A stretch of 64,000 bases of DNA from assembly GCF_014639875.1 (NCBI RefSeq), contig NZ_BMGD01000001.1, positions 1-64,000 on the forward strand, in the 5' to 3' direction. Both the position numbers and the translations under genes were made by a program. Position 1 is the first letter of the stretch; each line of letters starts with the position of its first letter. This document shows positions 36,476-45,255 of the stretch, in pieces. The stretch comes from Blastomonas aquatica (GTDB taxonomy: Bacteria; Pseudomonadota; Alphaproteobacteria; Sphingomonadales; Sphingomonadaceae). Under the pieces are notes generated by a model that searched no databases, was not told where the DNA came from, and saw nothing but the letters and a program-made list of their open reading frames with translations.

Positions 36476-38113
36476 ATGGCCAGCGCCATTTCCGCCAACA
36501 AGGCTGAACTTCTCGCCATCGCCAATTCGGTGGCAACCGAAAAGATGATCGACAAATCCATCGTGCTGGAAGCGATGGAAGAGGCGATCCAGCGCGCTGC
36601 CCGGGCCCGTTATGGCGCCGAGAACGACATCCGTGCCAAGCTTGACGGCAACACCGGCGATCTTCGCCTGTGGCGCGTCGTCGAGGTGGTCGAGACGGTC
36701 GAGGATTATTTCAAGCAGGTCGACGTCAAGGCCGCGCAGAAGCTGCAGGACGGCGCGGTCGTCGGCGATTTCATCGTCGATCCGCTTCCTGCCGTGGATC
36801 TGGGCCGCATCGATGCGCAGGCCGCCAAGCAGGTGATCTTTCAGAAGGTCCGCGACGCCGAGCGCGAGCGCCAGCATGAAGAGTTCAAGGACCGCGTCGG
36901 CGAGATCATCACCGGTGTCGTCAAGTCGGTCGAGTTCGGCCATGTCATCGTCAACCTGGGCCGCGCCGAAGGCGTCATTCGCCGCGAACAGCAGATCCCG
37001 CGCGAAGTCGCCCGCGTCGGTGATCGCATCCGCGCGATCATCCTCAACGTCCGCCGTGAAAACCGTGGGCCGCAGATTTTCCTCAGCCGCGCGCACCCCG
37101 ATTTCATGCGCAAGCTGTTCGAACTCGAAGTGCCAGAAATCTACGATGGCATCATCCAGATCAAGGCCGCTGCGCGCGATCCGGGCAGCCGCGCCAAGAT
37201 CGGCGTGATCAGCTATGACAGCTCGATCGACCCCGTCGGCGCCTGCGTCGGCATGAAGGGCAGCCGCGTTCAGGCCGTCGTGCAGGAAATGCAGGGCGAA
37301 AAGATCGACATCATCCCTTGGTCCGAAGACACCGCGACGTTCGTGGTCAACGCGCTCCAGCCCGCCACCGTCAGCCGCGTGGTGATCGACGAGGAAGAAA
37401 GCCGCATCGAAGTCGTCGTTCCCGACGATCAGTTGTCGCTCGCCATCGGTCGTCGCGGCCAGAACGTGCGTCTGGCCAGCCAGCTCACCGGCTCGGCCAT
37501 CGACATCATGACCGAGGCCGAATCCAGCGAGAAGCGCCAGAAGGAATTCACCGAGCGCTCCGAGCTGTTCCAGAACGAACTCGACGTCGATGAAACGCTG
37601 TCGCAGCTGCTGGTCGCCGAAGGCTTCAGCGAGCTGGAGGAAGTGGCTTATGTGTCGCCCGACGAGCTTTCGAGCATCGAAGGCTTTGACGACGAGTTGG
37701 CTGCCGAACTGCAGAACCGCGCGCAGGAAGCGCTCGATCGTCGCGAAGAAGCGTCGCGCGAGGAACGTCGCGGCCTGGGTGTCGAAGATGCGCTGGCCGA
37801 GCTGCCGCACCTCACCGAAGCTATGCTGGTGACGCTGGGCAAGGCCGGCATCAAAACGCTCGACGATCTGGCAGATCTGGCCACCGACGAGCTGATCGCC
37901 AAGAAGCGCGTCGAGCAGCGTCGCCGTGACAATTCGGCGCCGTCGAACAAGCGCCCCGAAGACAAGGGCGGCGTGCTGGCGACCTATGGTCTGAACGAAG
38001 AGCAGGGCAACGAGATCATCATGGCCGCGCGCGCGCACTGGTTCGAGGACGAAGACACGGCTGAAGCTGCACCAGAAGCTGGGGAGGACGCGAATGCGGA
38101 AACCTCCCAATGA
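36476..38113 (+). CDS. nusA: Transcription termination/antitermination factor NusA
   Basis: 545 residues with the NusA order: N-terminal RNA polymerase-binding domain (KAELLAIANSVATEKMIDKS), S1 domain, two KH domains (PVGACVGMKGSRVQAVVQEM; LSLAIGRRGQNVRLASQLTG), and two C-terminal helix-hairpin-helix repeats (ETLSQLLVAEGFSELEEVAY region and LPHLTEAMLVTLGKAGIK). The C-terminus is acidic. It modulates pausing, termination and antitermination. The end overlaps the next gene by 20 bp. Confidence 0.97.
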   Translation: MASAISANKAELLAIANSVATEKMIDKSIVLEAMEEAIQRAARARYGAENDIRAKLDGNTGDLRLWRVVEVVETVEDYFKQVDVKAAQKLQDGAVVGDFIVDPLPAVDLGRIDAQAAKQVIFQKVRDAERERQHEEFKDRVGEIITGVVKSVEFGHVIVNLGRAEGVIRREQQIPREVARVGDRIRAIILNVRRENRGPQIFLSRAHPDFMRKLFELEVPEIYDGIIQIKAAARDPGSRAKIGVISYDSSIDPVGACVGMKGSRVQAVVQEMQGEKIDIIPWSEDTATFVVNALQPATVSRVVIDEEESRIEVVVPDDQLSLAIGRRGQNVRLASQLTGSAIDIMTEAESSEKRQKEFTERSELFQNELDVDETLSQLLVAEGFSELEEVAYVSPDELSSIEGFDDELAAELQNRAQEALDRREEASREERRGLGVEDALAELPHLTEAMLVTLGKAGIKTLDDLADLATDELIAKKRVEQRRRDNSAPSNKRPEDKGGVLATYGLNEEQGNEIIMAARAHWFEDEDTAEAAPEAGEDANAETSQ

Positions 38114-38801
38114 CACGGTTGCTGATCTAGCAGCCGACGCGCCTACCCCCTCTGCCGACACCGCAGAAGGTCCCATCCGCCGCTGTATCCTCAGCGGCGA
38201 ACGGGATGAGCGCACGCATCTGATACGGCTGGCGATCAGCCCTGATGGCGTAGTCGCGCCCGACGTACGTGCCAAGGCACCAGGGCGCGGCGCTTGGATT
38301 GGCGTCGACCGCACCGGCCTTGAAGAGGCGATCGTCAAGGGCAAGCTGAAAGGCGCCCTCGCCCGCGCTTTCAAGACCGGACCGATCACCATCCCCGACG
38401 ACCTTCCGCAAGCGATCGAGGAAGCGCTGACTCGCGCGCTGCTCGATCGCCTGGGCCTCGAAGCACGTTCTGGTACGCTTTTGACAGGATCCGACCGGAT
38501 TGCCGAGACCGCACGCCGTGGCAAAGTGATGATGCTGCTGCACGCCAGCGATGCCGCAGCCGACGGAAACGGCAAGCTTGATCAAGCCTGGCGCGTGGGC
38601 AACGAAACCGAGGGAAGCGGGGAACGCGGCATAGTATTGCCTGTAGACCGCACCCGCCTGTCTGTGGCATTGGGGCGCGATAACGCGGTACACGTTGCGC
38701 TGACCGATCATCGCGCCGCCGCGCGCATTGACCAGTTTCTTGGCCGATTGCTGCATTTCAAAGGGGAGGGGGCCGAACCTGCCCCCGGAATGACGATCTA
38801 G
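38094..38801 (+). CDS. ylxR: YlxR family RNA-binding protein (DUF448), with L7Ae-like extension
   Basis: 235 residues. The DUF448 domain holds PIRRCILSGERDERTHLIRL and KAPGRGAWIGVDR. The second half (LGLEARSGTLLTGSDRIAET to LLHASDAAADG) resembles the L7Ae/L30e fold that alphaproteobacteria often fuse to YlxR. The place between nusA and infB is the usual one. In Bacillus YlxR affects transcription; a ribosomal RNA-binding role is inferred. Confidence 0.92.
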   Translation: MRKPPNDTVADLAADAPTPSADTAEGPIRRCILSGERDERTHLIRLAISPDGVVAPDVRAKAPGRGAWIGVDRTGLEEAIVKGKLKGALARAFKTGPITIPDDLPQAIEEALTRALLDRLGLEARSGTLLTGSDRIAETARRGKVMMLLHASDAAADGNGKLDQAWRVGNETEGSGERGIVLPVDRTRLSVALGRDNAVHVALTDHRAAARIDQFLGRLLHFKGEGAEPAPGMTI

Positions 38802-38894
38802 CGCGTATTGGCGTGCGTGGATCGCCCCACGCGAACCGGCGATGCTGAACCCATCGCCCGACGTGACGTATTTATTGAGGATTGAGTCTGTTCG

Positions 38895-41474
38895 ATGAGT
38901 GAAGATACCGAAAACAAGCCGACACTGGGTCGCAAGCCTCTGGGGCTAAAGCGTTCTGTCGAGGCTGGCGAAGTCAAGCAGACTTTCAGCCACGGTCGCA
39001 CCAACAAGGTCGTGGTCGAAGTGAAGCGCCGCAAGCTGGTCGGCAAGCCGGGCGAAGCGCCTGTTGCCGCACCTGCTCCCGCGCCCGCCCCGGCCCCTGC
39101 CCCCACTCCTGCGCCGGCGGCAGCCCCGCCGCCCCCGCGTCCGCCCCAGTCATCGATGCTGAGCCGCCGCGAGCTGCAAGAAAAGCTCCTACGCGAAGCC
39201 GAGGAAGCCCGCCTGTCATCGCTCGAGGAAGCGCGTCGCCGCGAAACCGAGGAAAAGCAGCGCGCTGCCGAAGAGGCGCGCCGTCGCGCCGAAGATGTTA
39301 AGAAGGCCGAAAGCGAGCCAGTTGCTGTTCCAGCTCCTGCGCCTGCCCCAGCAGCCGACGCCGCGCCTGCTGCGCCAGTCGCTGCCAGCACCCCGCCGGA
39401 AGGCGCACCTGTCGAAGCCAAGGCTGAGCCAGCTGCAACTGAAGCCGCTGCCCCCGAAGAAGCCAAGCCTGCAGTGGTTCCTCCTCCGCGCCGCTTCACG
39501 CCGGTGGCATCGCCCCCGCGCCCCGAAATCAAGCCCAAGAAGACCGCCGGCGCCAAGGTTGTCGACAACCGTCGCCAGTCGGGCAAGCTGACCGTCAGCA
39601 AGGCACTCAACGAAGGTGATGGCGGTGCGCGTGCGCGCAGCCTCGCCGCGCTCAAACGCGCGCGCGACAAGGAACGTCGTTCGCATATGTCGGGCCAGAG
39701 CCGCGAGGCTCAGCCCAAGCAGGTCCGTGATGTCGTCGTGCCGGAAGTGATCACGATCCAGGAACTGGCCAATCGCATGGCCGAAAAGGGTTCCGATCTG
39801 GTCAAGTCGCTGTTCAAGCTGGGCATGATGGTCACCATCAACGAGGCAATCGATCAGGATACCGCAGAGCTGCTGGTTGAGGAATTCGGCCACAAGATCA
39901 CCCGCGTGTCCGATTCCGATATCGAAATCGATCACGATGCTGATGTCGATGCCGATGAAACCCAGTCGCCCCGCGCGCCGGTGGTGACGATCATGGGCCA
40001 TGTCGATCACGGCAAGACCAGCCTGCTTGATGCCCTGCGTGGCACCGATGTGGTTGCGGGCGAAGCCGGCGGGATTACCCAGCATATCGGAGCCTATCAG
40101 GTGAAGGTGGCATCGGGTGACAAGATCACGTTCCTCGACACCCCGGGCCACTCGGCCTTTACCGAAATGCGCGCACGTGGTGCCAATGTCACCGATATCG
40201 TCATCCTGGTGGTGGCGGCCGATGACGGCCTGATGCCGCAGACGATCGAGGCGATCAACCACACCAAGGCAGCAGGCGTGCCGATGATCGTGGCGATCAA
40301 CAAGGTCGACAAGGACGGGGCCAACCCGCAGAAGATCCGCGAACGCCTGCTCGAGCACGAGGTCATCGTGGAAGCGATGTCTGGCGACGTGCAGGACGTG
40401 GAAGTCTCCGCGCTCAAGAAGATCAACCTCGAAGGCCTGGTCGACAAGATCCTGCTGCAGGCTGAACTTCTCGAATTGAAGGCTAACCCCGATCGCGCCG
40501 CCGAGGCGGTCGTAATCGAGGCCAAGCTCGACAAGGGCCGCGGCCCTGTTGCAACAGTGCTGGTGCAGCGCGGAACGCTCAAGCGCGGCGACATCTTCGT
40601 CGTGGGCGAGCAATCGGGCAAGGTGCGTGCGCTGATCAACGACAAGGGCAAGCAGGTTCCCTCTGCTGGTCCCTCCGAGCCTGTCGAAGTTCTGGGCCTC
40701 ACCGGCGTGCCGTCTGCGGGCGACAAGCTCACCGTGGTCGAGAACGAGCAGCGTGCGCGTGAAGTCGCCGACTATCGCCGCCAGAAGGCGCTCGAAAAGC
40801 GCACGACGATGGCACCGACCAACATCGACACGATGTTCTCGTCGCTCGCCGCCAACCGCGCCAAGGAATATCCGGTGTTGGTCAAGGGCGATGTGCAGGG
40901 TTCGGTCGAAGCGATCGTCACCGCGCTCAACAAGATCTCGACCGATGACATCAAGGCCCGCGTGCTGCACGCTGGCGTGGGTGCGATCACCGAGTCCGAC
41001 GTGACTTTGGCCAAGGCATCGAATGCGCCGATCATCGGCTTCAATGTCCGCGCCAACGCGCAGGCACGGGCACTGGCGACGCGCGATGGTGTGCGGTTCA
41101 AGTACTTCGACATCATCTACGATCTGCTCGACGATATCCGCGGCGAGATGGCAGGGGTCCTTGGCCCCGAGCGCATCGAAACCATCGTCGGCCGCGCCGA
41201 GATCAAGGAAATCTTCCCGGCGGGCAAGAAGGACAAGGCAGCAGGTCTGCTCGTCACCGACGGCATCATGCGCAAGGGGCTGCATGCCCGTATCACGCGC
41301 GACGATGTCATCGTCAGCAAGACGGTCATCGCCTCGCTGCGCCGGTTCAAGGACGATGTCGCCGAAGTGCGCACCGGTCTGGAATGTGGCGTGGTGTTGC
41401 AGGATACGAACGACATCAAGCCGGGCGATATTCTGGAAACGTTCGACGTCGAAATGCGCGACCGGACCTTGTAA
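38895..41474 (+). CDS. infB: Translation initiation factor IF-2
   Basis: 859 residues. The N-terminus (LKRSVEAGEVKQTFSHGRTN) is the alphaproteobacterial IF-2 associated region. A long Pro/Ala- and Glu/Arg-rich linker follows (about 55-220), then the IF2_N domain (ITIQELANRMAEKGSDLVKS). The G domain has VTIMGHVDHGKTSLLDALRG near residue 365, DTPGH, and NKVD near 468. The C-terminal domains bind fMet-tRNA. It is a GTPase that places initiator tRNA on the 30S subunit. A strong hairpin separates it from rbfA. Confidence 0.98.
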   Translation: MSEDTENKPTLGRKPLGLKRSVEAGEVKQTFSHGRTNKVVVEVKRRKLVGKPGEAPVAAPAPAPAPAPAPTPAPAAAPPPPRPPQSSMLSRRELQEKLLREAEEARLSSLEEARRRETEEKQRAAEEARRRAEDVKKAESEPVAVPAPAPAPAADAAPAAPVAASTPPEGAPVEAKAEPAATEAAAPEEAKPAVVPPPRRFTPVASPPRPEIKPKKTAGAKVVDNRRQSGKLTVSKALNEGDGGARARSLAALKRARDKERRSHMSGQSREAQPKQVRDVVVPEVITIQELANRMAEKGSDLVKSLFKLGMMVTINEAIDQDTAELLVEEFGHKITRVSDSDIEIDHDADVDADETQSPRAPVVTIMGHVDHGKTSLLDALRGTDVVAGEAGGITQHIGAYQVKVASGDKITFLDTPGHSAFTEMRARGANVTDIVILVVAADDGLMPQTIEAINHTKAAGVPMIVAINKVDKDGANPQKIRERLLEHEVIVEAMSGDVQDVEVSALKKINLEGLVDKILLQAELLELKANPDRAAEAVVIEAKLDKGRGPVATVLVQRGTLKRGDIFVVGEQSGKVRALINDKGKQVPSAGPSEPVEVLGLTGVPSAGDKLTVVENEQRAREVADYRRQKALEKRTTMAPTNIDTMFSSLAANRAKEYPVLVKGDVQGSVEAIVTALNKISTDDIKARVLHAGVGAITESDVTLAKASNAPIIGFNVRANAQARALATRDGVRFKYFDIIYDLLDDIRGEMAGVLGPERIETIVGRAEIKEIFPAGKKDKAAGLLVTDGIMRKGLHARITRDDVIVSKTVIASLRRFKDDVAEVRTGLECGVVLQDTNDIKPGDILETFDVEMRDRTL

Positions 41475-41481
41475 TTCGTGA

Positions 41482-41524
41482 CCCCCGCCGTCCGCTGATC
41501 TTTACGATCACGGATGGTGGGGCG
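41482..41524 (+). promoter_or_regulatory. Long stem-loop between infB and rbfA
   Basis: The segment cccccgccgtccgctgatc, tttac, gatcacggatggtggggcg folds into a stem of about 17 pairs with one bulged C, two G-T wobbles and a five-base loop. No T run follows, so it is unlikely to be a plain terminator. The rbfA ribosome binding site AAAGGA begins about 7 bp beyond it. It may be an RNase processing site or slow rbfA translation. Confidence 0.5.
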
Positions 41525-41539
41525 TCGTGAAAGGACATT

Positions 41540-41950
41540 ATGGCCAAGCATAACGATATCAGCCCCGAAGGGCGTTCGGTCCGCGTGCTCCGCGTGGGCG
41601 AGCAGGTGCGGCACGTGCTGTCCGAGCTGCTCGCGCGCGACGAAGTGCACGACAAGGTGCTGACCGCGACCACCATCTCGATCACCGAGGTACGCATGTC
41701 ACCCGACCTGCGCCACGCCACGGTGTTCGTCAAACCCCTGCTGGGGCGGGACGAGGAGGCGGTGCTCAAGGCGTTGCGCACCAACACCGCGTTTTTCCAG
41801 AAGGAAGTCGCAGCGCGGATCCGCACCAAATATGCGGCCAAGCTCAAGTTCCTCGCCGATGACAGCTTCGACACCGGCAGCCATATCGACAAGCTGCTGA
41901 GCGCACCCAAAGTGGCGCAGGATCTGGGCAAGGACGACGCCGCAGATTGA
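41540..41950 (+). CDS. rbfA: 30S ribosome-binding factor RbfA
   Basis: 136 residues. [40 protein letters not shown] and PKLKF-like [20 protein letters not shown] are the RbfA KH-like fold. It acts in late 16S rRNA 5'-end maturation and cold adaptation. AAAGGA precedes the ATG. The usual downstream neighbour truB is displaced by about 3.3 kb of other genes. Confidence 0.95.
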   Translation: MAKHNDISPEGRSVRVLRVGEQVRHVLSELLARDEVHDKVLTATTISITEVRMSPDLRHATVFVKPLLGRDEEAVLKALRTNTAFFQKEVAARIRTKYAAKLKFLADDSFDTGSHIDKLLSAPKVAQDLGKDDAAD

Positions 41951-41970
41951 CGTCTTACCGGGTAAGACGT
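41950..41970. promoter_or_regulatory. Perfect 21-bp palindrome, likely VapB operator
   Basis: Arms acgtcttacc and ggtaagacgt flank a single g, giving a perfect inverted repeat. It begins at the last base of the rbfA stop and ends 11 bp before the vapB ATG. Its place and symmetry fit autoregulation by a VapB(C) dimer. It could also terminate or slow transcription from rbfA. Confidence 0.65.
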
Positions 41971-41981
41971 ATGTTCATGCA

Positions 41982-42266
41982 ATGAACGCGAACGTCAAAT
42001 TCTCGGCCAAAGGTCAGATCGTCATCCCCAAGGATGTTCGTGAACGGTACCGCTTTGTGAACGGCGCGGTGGTGGAGATGGTCGAGACGCCTGAAGGCGT
42101 ATTGTTGAAGCGCCCGAAAATACAAAAGGCTGCAACGGCGGAAGAAGCCTGGGCGCGCGTTCGCGCGGCGGTTCACTATGATGGTCCGTATGTTTCCGAC
42201 GAGGAAATTCGAGAGGGCATTGAACGTGCCATCAAAGAAAAATACGGTAAGCCGCAAGCTGAATGA
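41982..42266 (+). CDS. vapB: VapB-type antitoxin, AbrB/MazE (SpoVT) fold
   Basis: 94 residues. The N-terminus VKFSAKGQIVIPKDVRERYR is the swapped-hairpin AbrB DNA-binding fold. The C-terminus (EEAWARVRAAVHYDGPYVSD, then REGIERAIKEKYG) should wrap the toxin. Stop and start overlap with vapC as ATGA. The palindrome at 41950-41970 is its likely operator. Confidence 0.9.
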   Translation: MNANVKFSAKGQIVIPKDVRERYRFVNGAVVEMVETPEGVLLKRPKIQKAATAEEAWARVRAAVHYDGPYVSDEEIREGIERAIKEKYGKPQAE

Positions 42267-42655
42267 GAGCCCTCGATACGAATATAGTTCTTCGGGCCAT
42301 CATGGAAGACGATCCCGATCAGGCTGCTGTGGCCCGCGAGTTGATGAACCATCCCGCCTATATTCCTGCTACTGTGCTTGTCGAAGTAGCCTGGGCACTT
42401 CAATCCATCTACCGGCTCGACCGGCGTGCGATTTCAGAAGCGATTTCAGGGGTGCTGGATCTTCAGACCATACGTGTCGCTAATGAACCGGAGGTTCGAT
42501 GGGCTCTCAATCGGCATGCCGAAGCCGCCTCCGATCTGGCCGATCTGCTGCACCTTGCTTATTCGATGGGTGCTGAGCGGTTTGCGACATTTGACAAAAA
42601 GTTGGAGGCACAGGCGGGAACGCATGCACCGGTGACAGTCGAGCTGGCACGCTGA
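42263..42655 (+). CDS. vapC: VapC-type PIN-domain toxin ribonuclease
   Basis: 130 residues with the acidic PIN residues in place: RALDTNIVLR, ATVLVEVAWAL, ASDLADLLHLAYS and FATFDKKL. It should cleave specific RNAs, often initiator tRNA or rRNA loops, when VapB is degraded. Its stop codon overlaps the tdk start by one base (TGATG), so it is likely co-translated with tdk. Confidence 0.92.
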   Translation: MRALDTNIVLRAIMEDDPDQAAVARELMNHPAYIPATVLVEVAWALQSIYRLDRRAISEAISGVLDLQTIRVANEPEVRWALNRHAEAASDLADLLHLAYSMGAERFATFDKKLEAQAGTHAPVTVELAR

Positions 42656-43230
42656 TGGCCAAGCTCTATTTCTACTACGCCTCGATGAACGCGGGTAAAT
42701 CCTCGACACTGCTGCAGGCGGCGTTCAACTACGTAGAGCGGGGGATGCGCGCGATGCTGTGGACCGCGGCGCATGACGATCGGTTCGGTACCGGACAGAT
42801 CACATCGCGGATCGGGCTCAATGCGCCAGCATATCTGTTCGAGGCGCAGACCGATATCTTTGCCGCCGTCGCGCTCGATCTCGCCTCCGCGCCGCTTGAT
42901 TGCGTACTGGTGGACGAGGCACAGTTCCTCACCAAGGCGCAGGTGTTCCAGTGCGCGCGGATCAGCGACGAGCTCAAGATCCCGGTCCTATGCTATGGCC
43001 TTCGCACCGATTTCCAGGCCGAGCTCTTCCCCGGCAGCGCGCAATTGCTCGCGATCGCCGATCATCTGGTCGAGCTCAAAGCGGTGTGCGAATGTGGCGC
43101 CAAGGCGACGATGAACCTGCGCGTCGATGAGACCGGCCAAGCGGTGAAGACAGGCGCGCAGACCGAAATCGGCGGCAATGATCGATACATCGCGCTGTGC
43201 CGCAAGCATTTCATGGCGAAGATGGCATGA
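42655..43230 (+). CDS. tdk: Thymidine kinase
   Basis: 191 residues. The P-loop is YYASMNAGKSSTLLQ near the N-terminus. CVLVDEAQFLTKAQV is the Walker B/DEAQF motif and LCYGLRTDFQAELFPGS the lasso region. The zinc ligands come from CECGAKAT and LCRKHF. It phosphorylates thymidine (and deoxyuridine) in salvage. It is sandwiched, with overlaps, between vapC and an acetyltransferase. Confidence 0.96.
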   Translation: MAKLYFYYASMNAGKSSTLLQAAFNYVERGMRAMLWTAAHDDRFGTGQITSRIGLNAPAYLFEAQTDIFAAVALDLASAPLDCVLVDEAQFLTKAQVFQCARISDELKIPVLCYGLRTDFQAELFPGSAQLLAIADHLVELKAVCECGAKATMNLRVDETGQAVKTGAQTEIGGNDRYIALCRKHFMAKMA

Positions 43231-43772
43231 GCGCCTTGGGCATCGAGATGGTCGATGGCGACGTCAGGCTTGAACCGCTGGCCGACCTCCATATCGAGCC
43301 CCTGCGTGCAGCGTGCGCGCGCGACCCGGATATCTGGGAGATATATCCGGTCTCGATGCTGGGTGAACATTTCGACCGCGCGATGGAAGAGTTCCACGCC
43401 ACTAGCAATTGGGTTCGGTTTGCCGTCATCCATAACGGCACGCTTGTCGGGATGAGCTGCTACATCGCGCCCGACGAACGCAACCACGTCGTCGAGATCG
43501 GCGGCACCTATATCGAGCCATCGGCGCGGGGCGCTGCGGGGGTCAATACCGTGGTCAAGCGGCTGATGATAAACCGCGCCTTCGCCTGCGGCTTTACCCG
43601 GATCGAGTTCCGCGTCGACACCCGCAACCAGCGCAGCCAGGCCGCAGTACTCAAGCTCGGCGCTGTGCATGAAGGCACGCTGCGGCGCAACCGCATCACT
43701 TGGACAGGCTATGTCCGCGATACCTGCGTATTCGGCCTGCTACGCGAAGATTGGCCCGAAGCGCGCGGTTAG
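43227..43772 (+). CDS. GNAT family acetyltransferase (RimJ/RimL type)
   Basis: 181 residues. VRLEPLADLHIEPLRAACAR, VGMSCYIAPDERNHVVEIGG, TYIEPSARGAAGVNTVVKRL and VDTRNQRSQAAVLKLGAVHE are the Acetyltransf_3 pattern. The acetyl-CoA loop is ARGAAGVN. Its ATG overlaps the tdk stop (ATGA). The substrate is unknown. It could modify a protein N-terminus or a small molecule. The stop overlaps that of the opposing gene by 3-4 bp. Confidence 0.9.
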   Translation: MSALGIEMVDGDVRLEPLADLHIEPLRAACARDPDIWEIYPVSMLGEHFDRAMEEFHATSNWVRFAVIHNGTLVGMSCYIAPDERNHVVEIGGTYIEPSARGAAGVNTVVKRLMINRAFACGFTRIEFRVDTRNQRSQAAVLKLGAVHEGTLRRNRITWTGYVRDTCVFGLLREDWPEARG

Positions 43773-45187
43773 GCCGCCGCGCGTGTGCTCAGCAACGCTG
43801 CCAGACTGTGCCCGCGATGGTCGGCTTCGGGTGCTGGCAGCCCCATCAGGTCGAGCATCGTGGGGTAGATATCGAGAATCGACACCGGCGCACCATGTTT
43901 CACATGCTCGCCGGTCGCGATCCACAGCGATCCCGACGGGCTGTGGCAGCCGCTTTTGACGCCTTCCATCGCATACAGCAGCGATCCGATGGTCAGCGTT
44001 CTGCCTTTCGCGGTGTCGGTCATCGGCGTATCATCATCGATCTGCCAGCTGACCTGGCAGCCGAAATAGAGCGCATCTGCATCGCCATCATCGCGGGTAG
44101 CGAAGACCTGATAGCCATCAGCAAGCGTGAATGCCTCAAGCCGGGCCTTTGCAGCGGCGCGATCGGCAGCGCTGTTGAACCGCAGCATGTACTGATGGGT
44201 CATCGTCGGATCAGCCGAACGGCAAACGATCCCGCATTGTGCCAGAAACGCCTTGTGATCGCGCAGCCGCAAGAAGTGCTGGCCGCCCTGGTTCTCGTAC
44301 CGCGCAAACGGCTGCTGGCTGAGCGCGGTCTGGAACACGATCAGCGCATCGTGCTTTGCCGCCAGATCGAGGAACCGCCCGACCATCGCATCCATCGCGA
44401 CATAGCCGTCATAGATCGCACTGCCATAACGCGCGGTTTCGCCCGCCTCCGGTTTCACCGTGAAGGCGGACGGGTCCATATGCCGCCAATAGCTGTGCTG
44501 CAGGTGCGCCACCGAATTGGCAAAGAAGCTGGCAAAGCGCGGACGGATGCGGCGGTAATAATGCGCGAACACGTCGTACTGCAGCGCGTCGAGTATCGCG
44601 ACTCGGGCATGGCTGCCGGTCTTGCCGAGCTTTTCGCCCGCGAGCTGCGAGGTAATGCGCATCGCCGTCGCCGCCGACAGACCGTGGGTCAGCGCAAAGC
44701 GCAGGAACGCGGCGTAATCGTTTGCCGACAGCCGGTTGTCGGCGTTCGAATATTCGCGCACGTTGTGCCCGACGAACCGGTTGTAGATATTGAGCTCGGG
44801 TGGAAAGGCATCACCTTGCTCGCTCCAAGGATCGCCGACATAGAGCGATCCGGGCTTGGCGAATGGCCGCGCGTTCATGCTGGCGAAGTTCATCACCGGA
44901 CTGCCCGCCTCACCGACCACCTGCCAGATATCGCGATGCTCCGCGCCGCGCCCATCGGTCAGCCGGAAGACGTGATGCTGATCGAACGCCAGCCCCGTGT
45001 GGATCGAATACCACTGAATCCACGGCTCCAGCTGGTCGGGGCTATACGTATCGGCCTGCGTCTCGAACACATGGGATTGTCCGTGCAGCCTGCGGAAATT
45101 GGGCAGCGATCCATCCGCCATCCAGCGGTCCAGCAAGGGCGCGCACAGTTCGTTGAGTTCGAGCGACAGGATCTGACGGTTGGTCAT
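43769..45187 (-). CDS. Alkaline phosphatase superfamily / nucleotide pyrophosphatase-like protein
   Basis: About 472 residues with no signal peptide. ILSLELNELCAPLLDRWMAD and EPWIQWYSIHTGLAFDQHHV fit the start of type I phosphodiesterase/nucleotide pyrophosphatase-like domains. YDGYVAMDAMVGRFLDLAAK and LIVFQTAL, with VSILDIYPTMLDLMGLPAP, fit the rest. The canonical first metal aspartate and nucleophile threonine are not obvious, so activity is uncertain. The start at 45187 avoids reading into a non-conserved extension. It is the only minus-strand gene in the rbfA-pnp interval. Confidence 0.7.
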   Translation of the reverse strand: MTNRQILSLELNELCAPLLDRWMADGSLPNFRRLHGQSHVFETQADTYSPDQLEPWIQWYSIHTGLAFDQHHVFRLTDGRGAEHRDIWQVVGEAGSPVMNFASMNARPFAKPGSLYVGDPWSEQGDAFPPELNIYNRFVGHNVREYSNADNRLSANDYAAFLRFALTHGLSAATAMRITSQLAGEKLGKTGSHARVAILDALQYDVFAHYYRRIRPRFASFFANSVAHLQHSYWRHMDPSAFTVKPEAGETARYGSAIYDGYVAMDAMVGRFLDLAAKHDALIVFQTALSQQPFARYENQGGQHFLRLRDHKAFLAQCGIVCRSADPTMTHQYMLRFNSAADRAAAKARLEAFTLADGYQVFATRDDGDADALYFGCQVSWQIDDDTPMTDTAKGRTLTIGSLLYAMEGVKSGCHSPSGSLWIATGEHVKHGAPVSILDIYPTMLDLMGLPAPEADHRGHSLAALLSTRAAA

Positions 45188-45255
45188 GGCCTCAGCACTA
45201 GCAAAGCCGCGTTGGCATTTGGTTAAGCGGCACAAGGCTGCTAACGGCGCTGACG

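Noticed and set aside
39216-41285. 689-codon open frame opposite infB
   Set aside because: Antisense shadow of IF-2, low-complexity product without a family.
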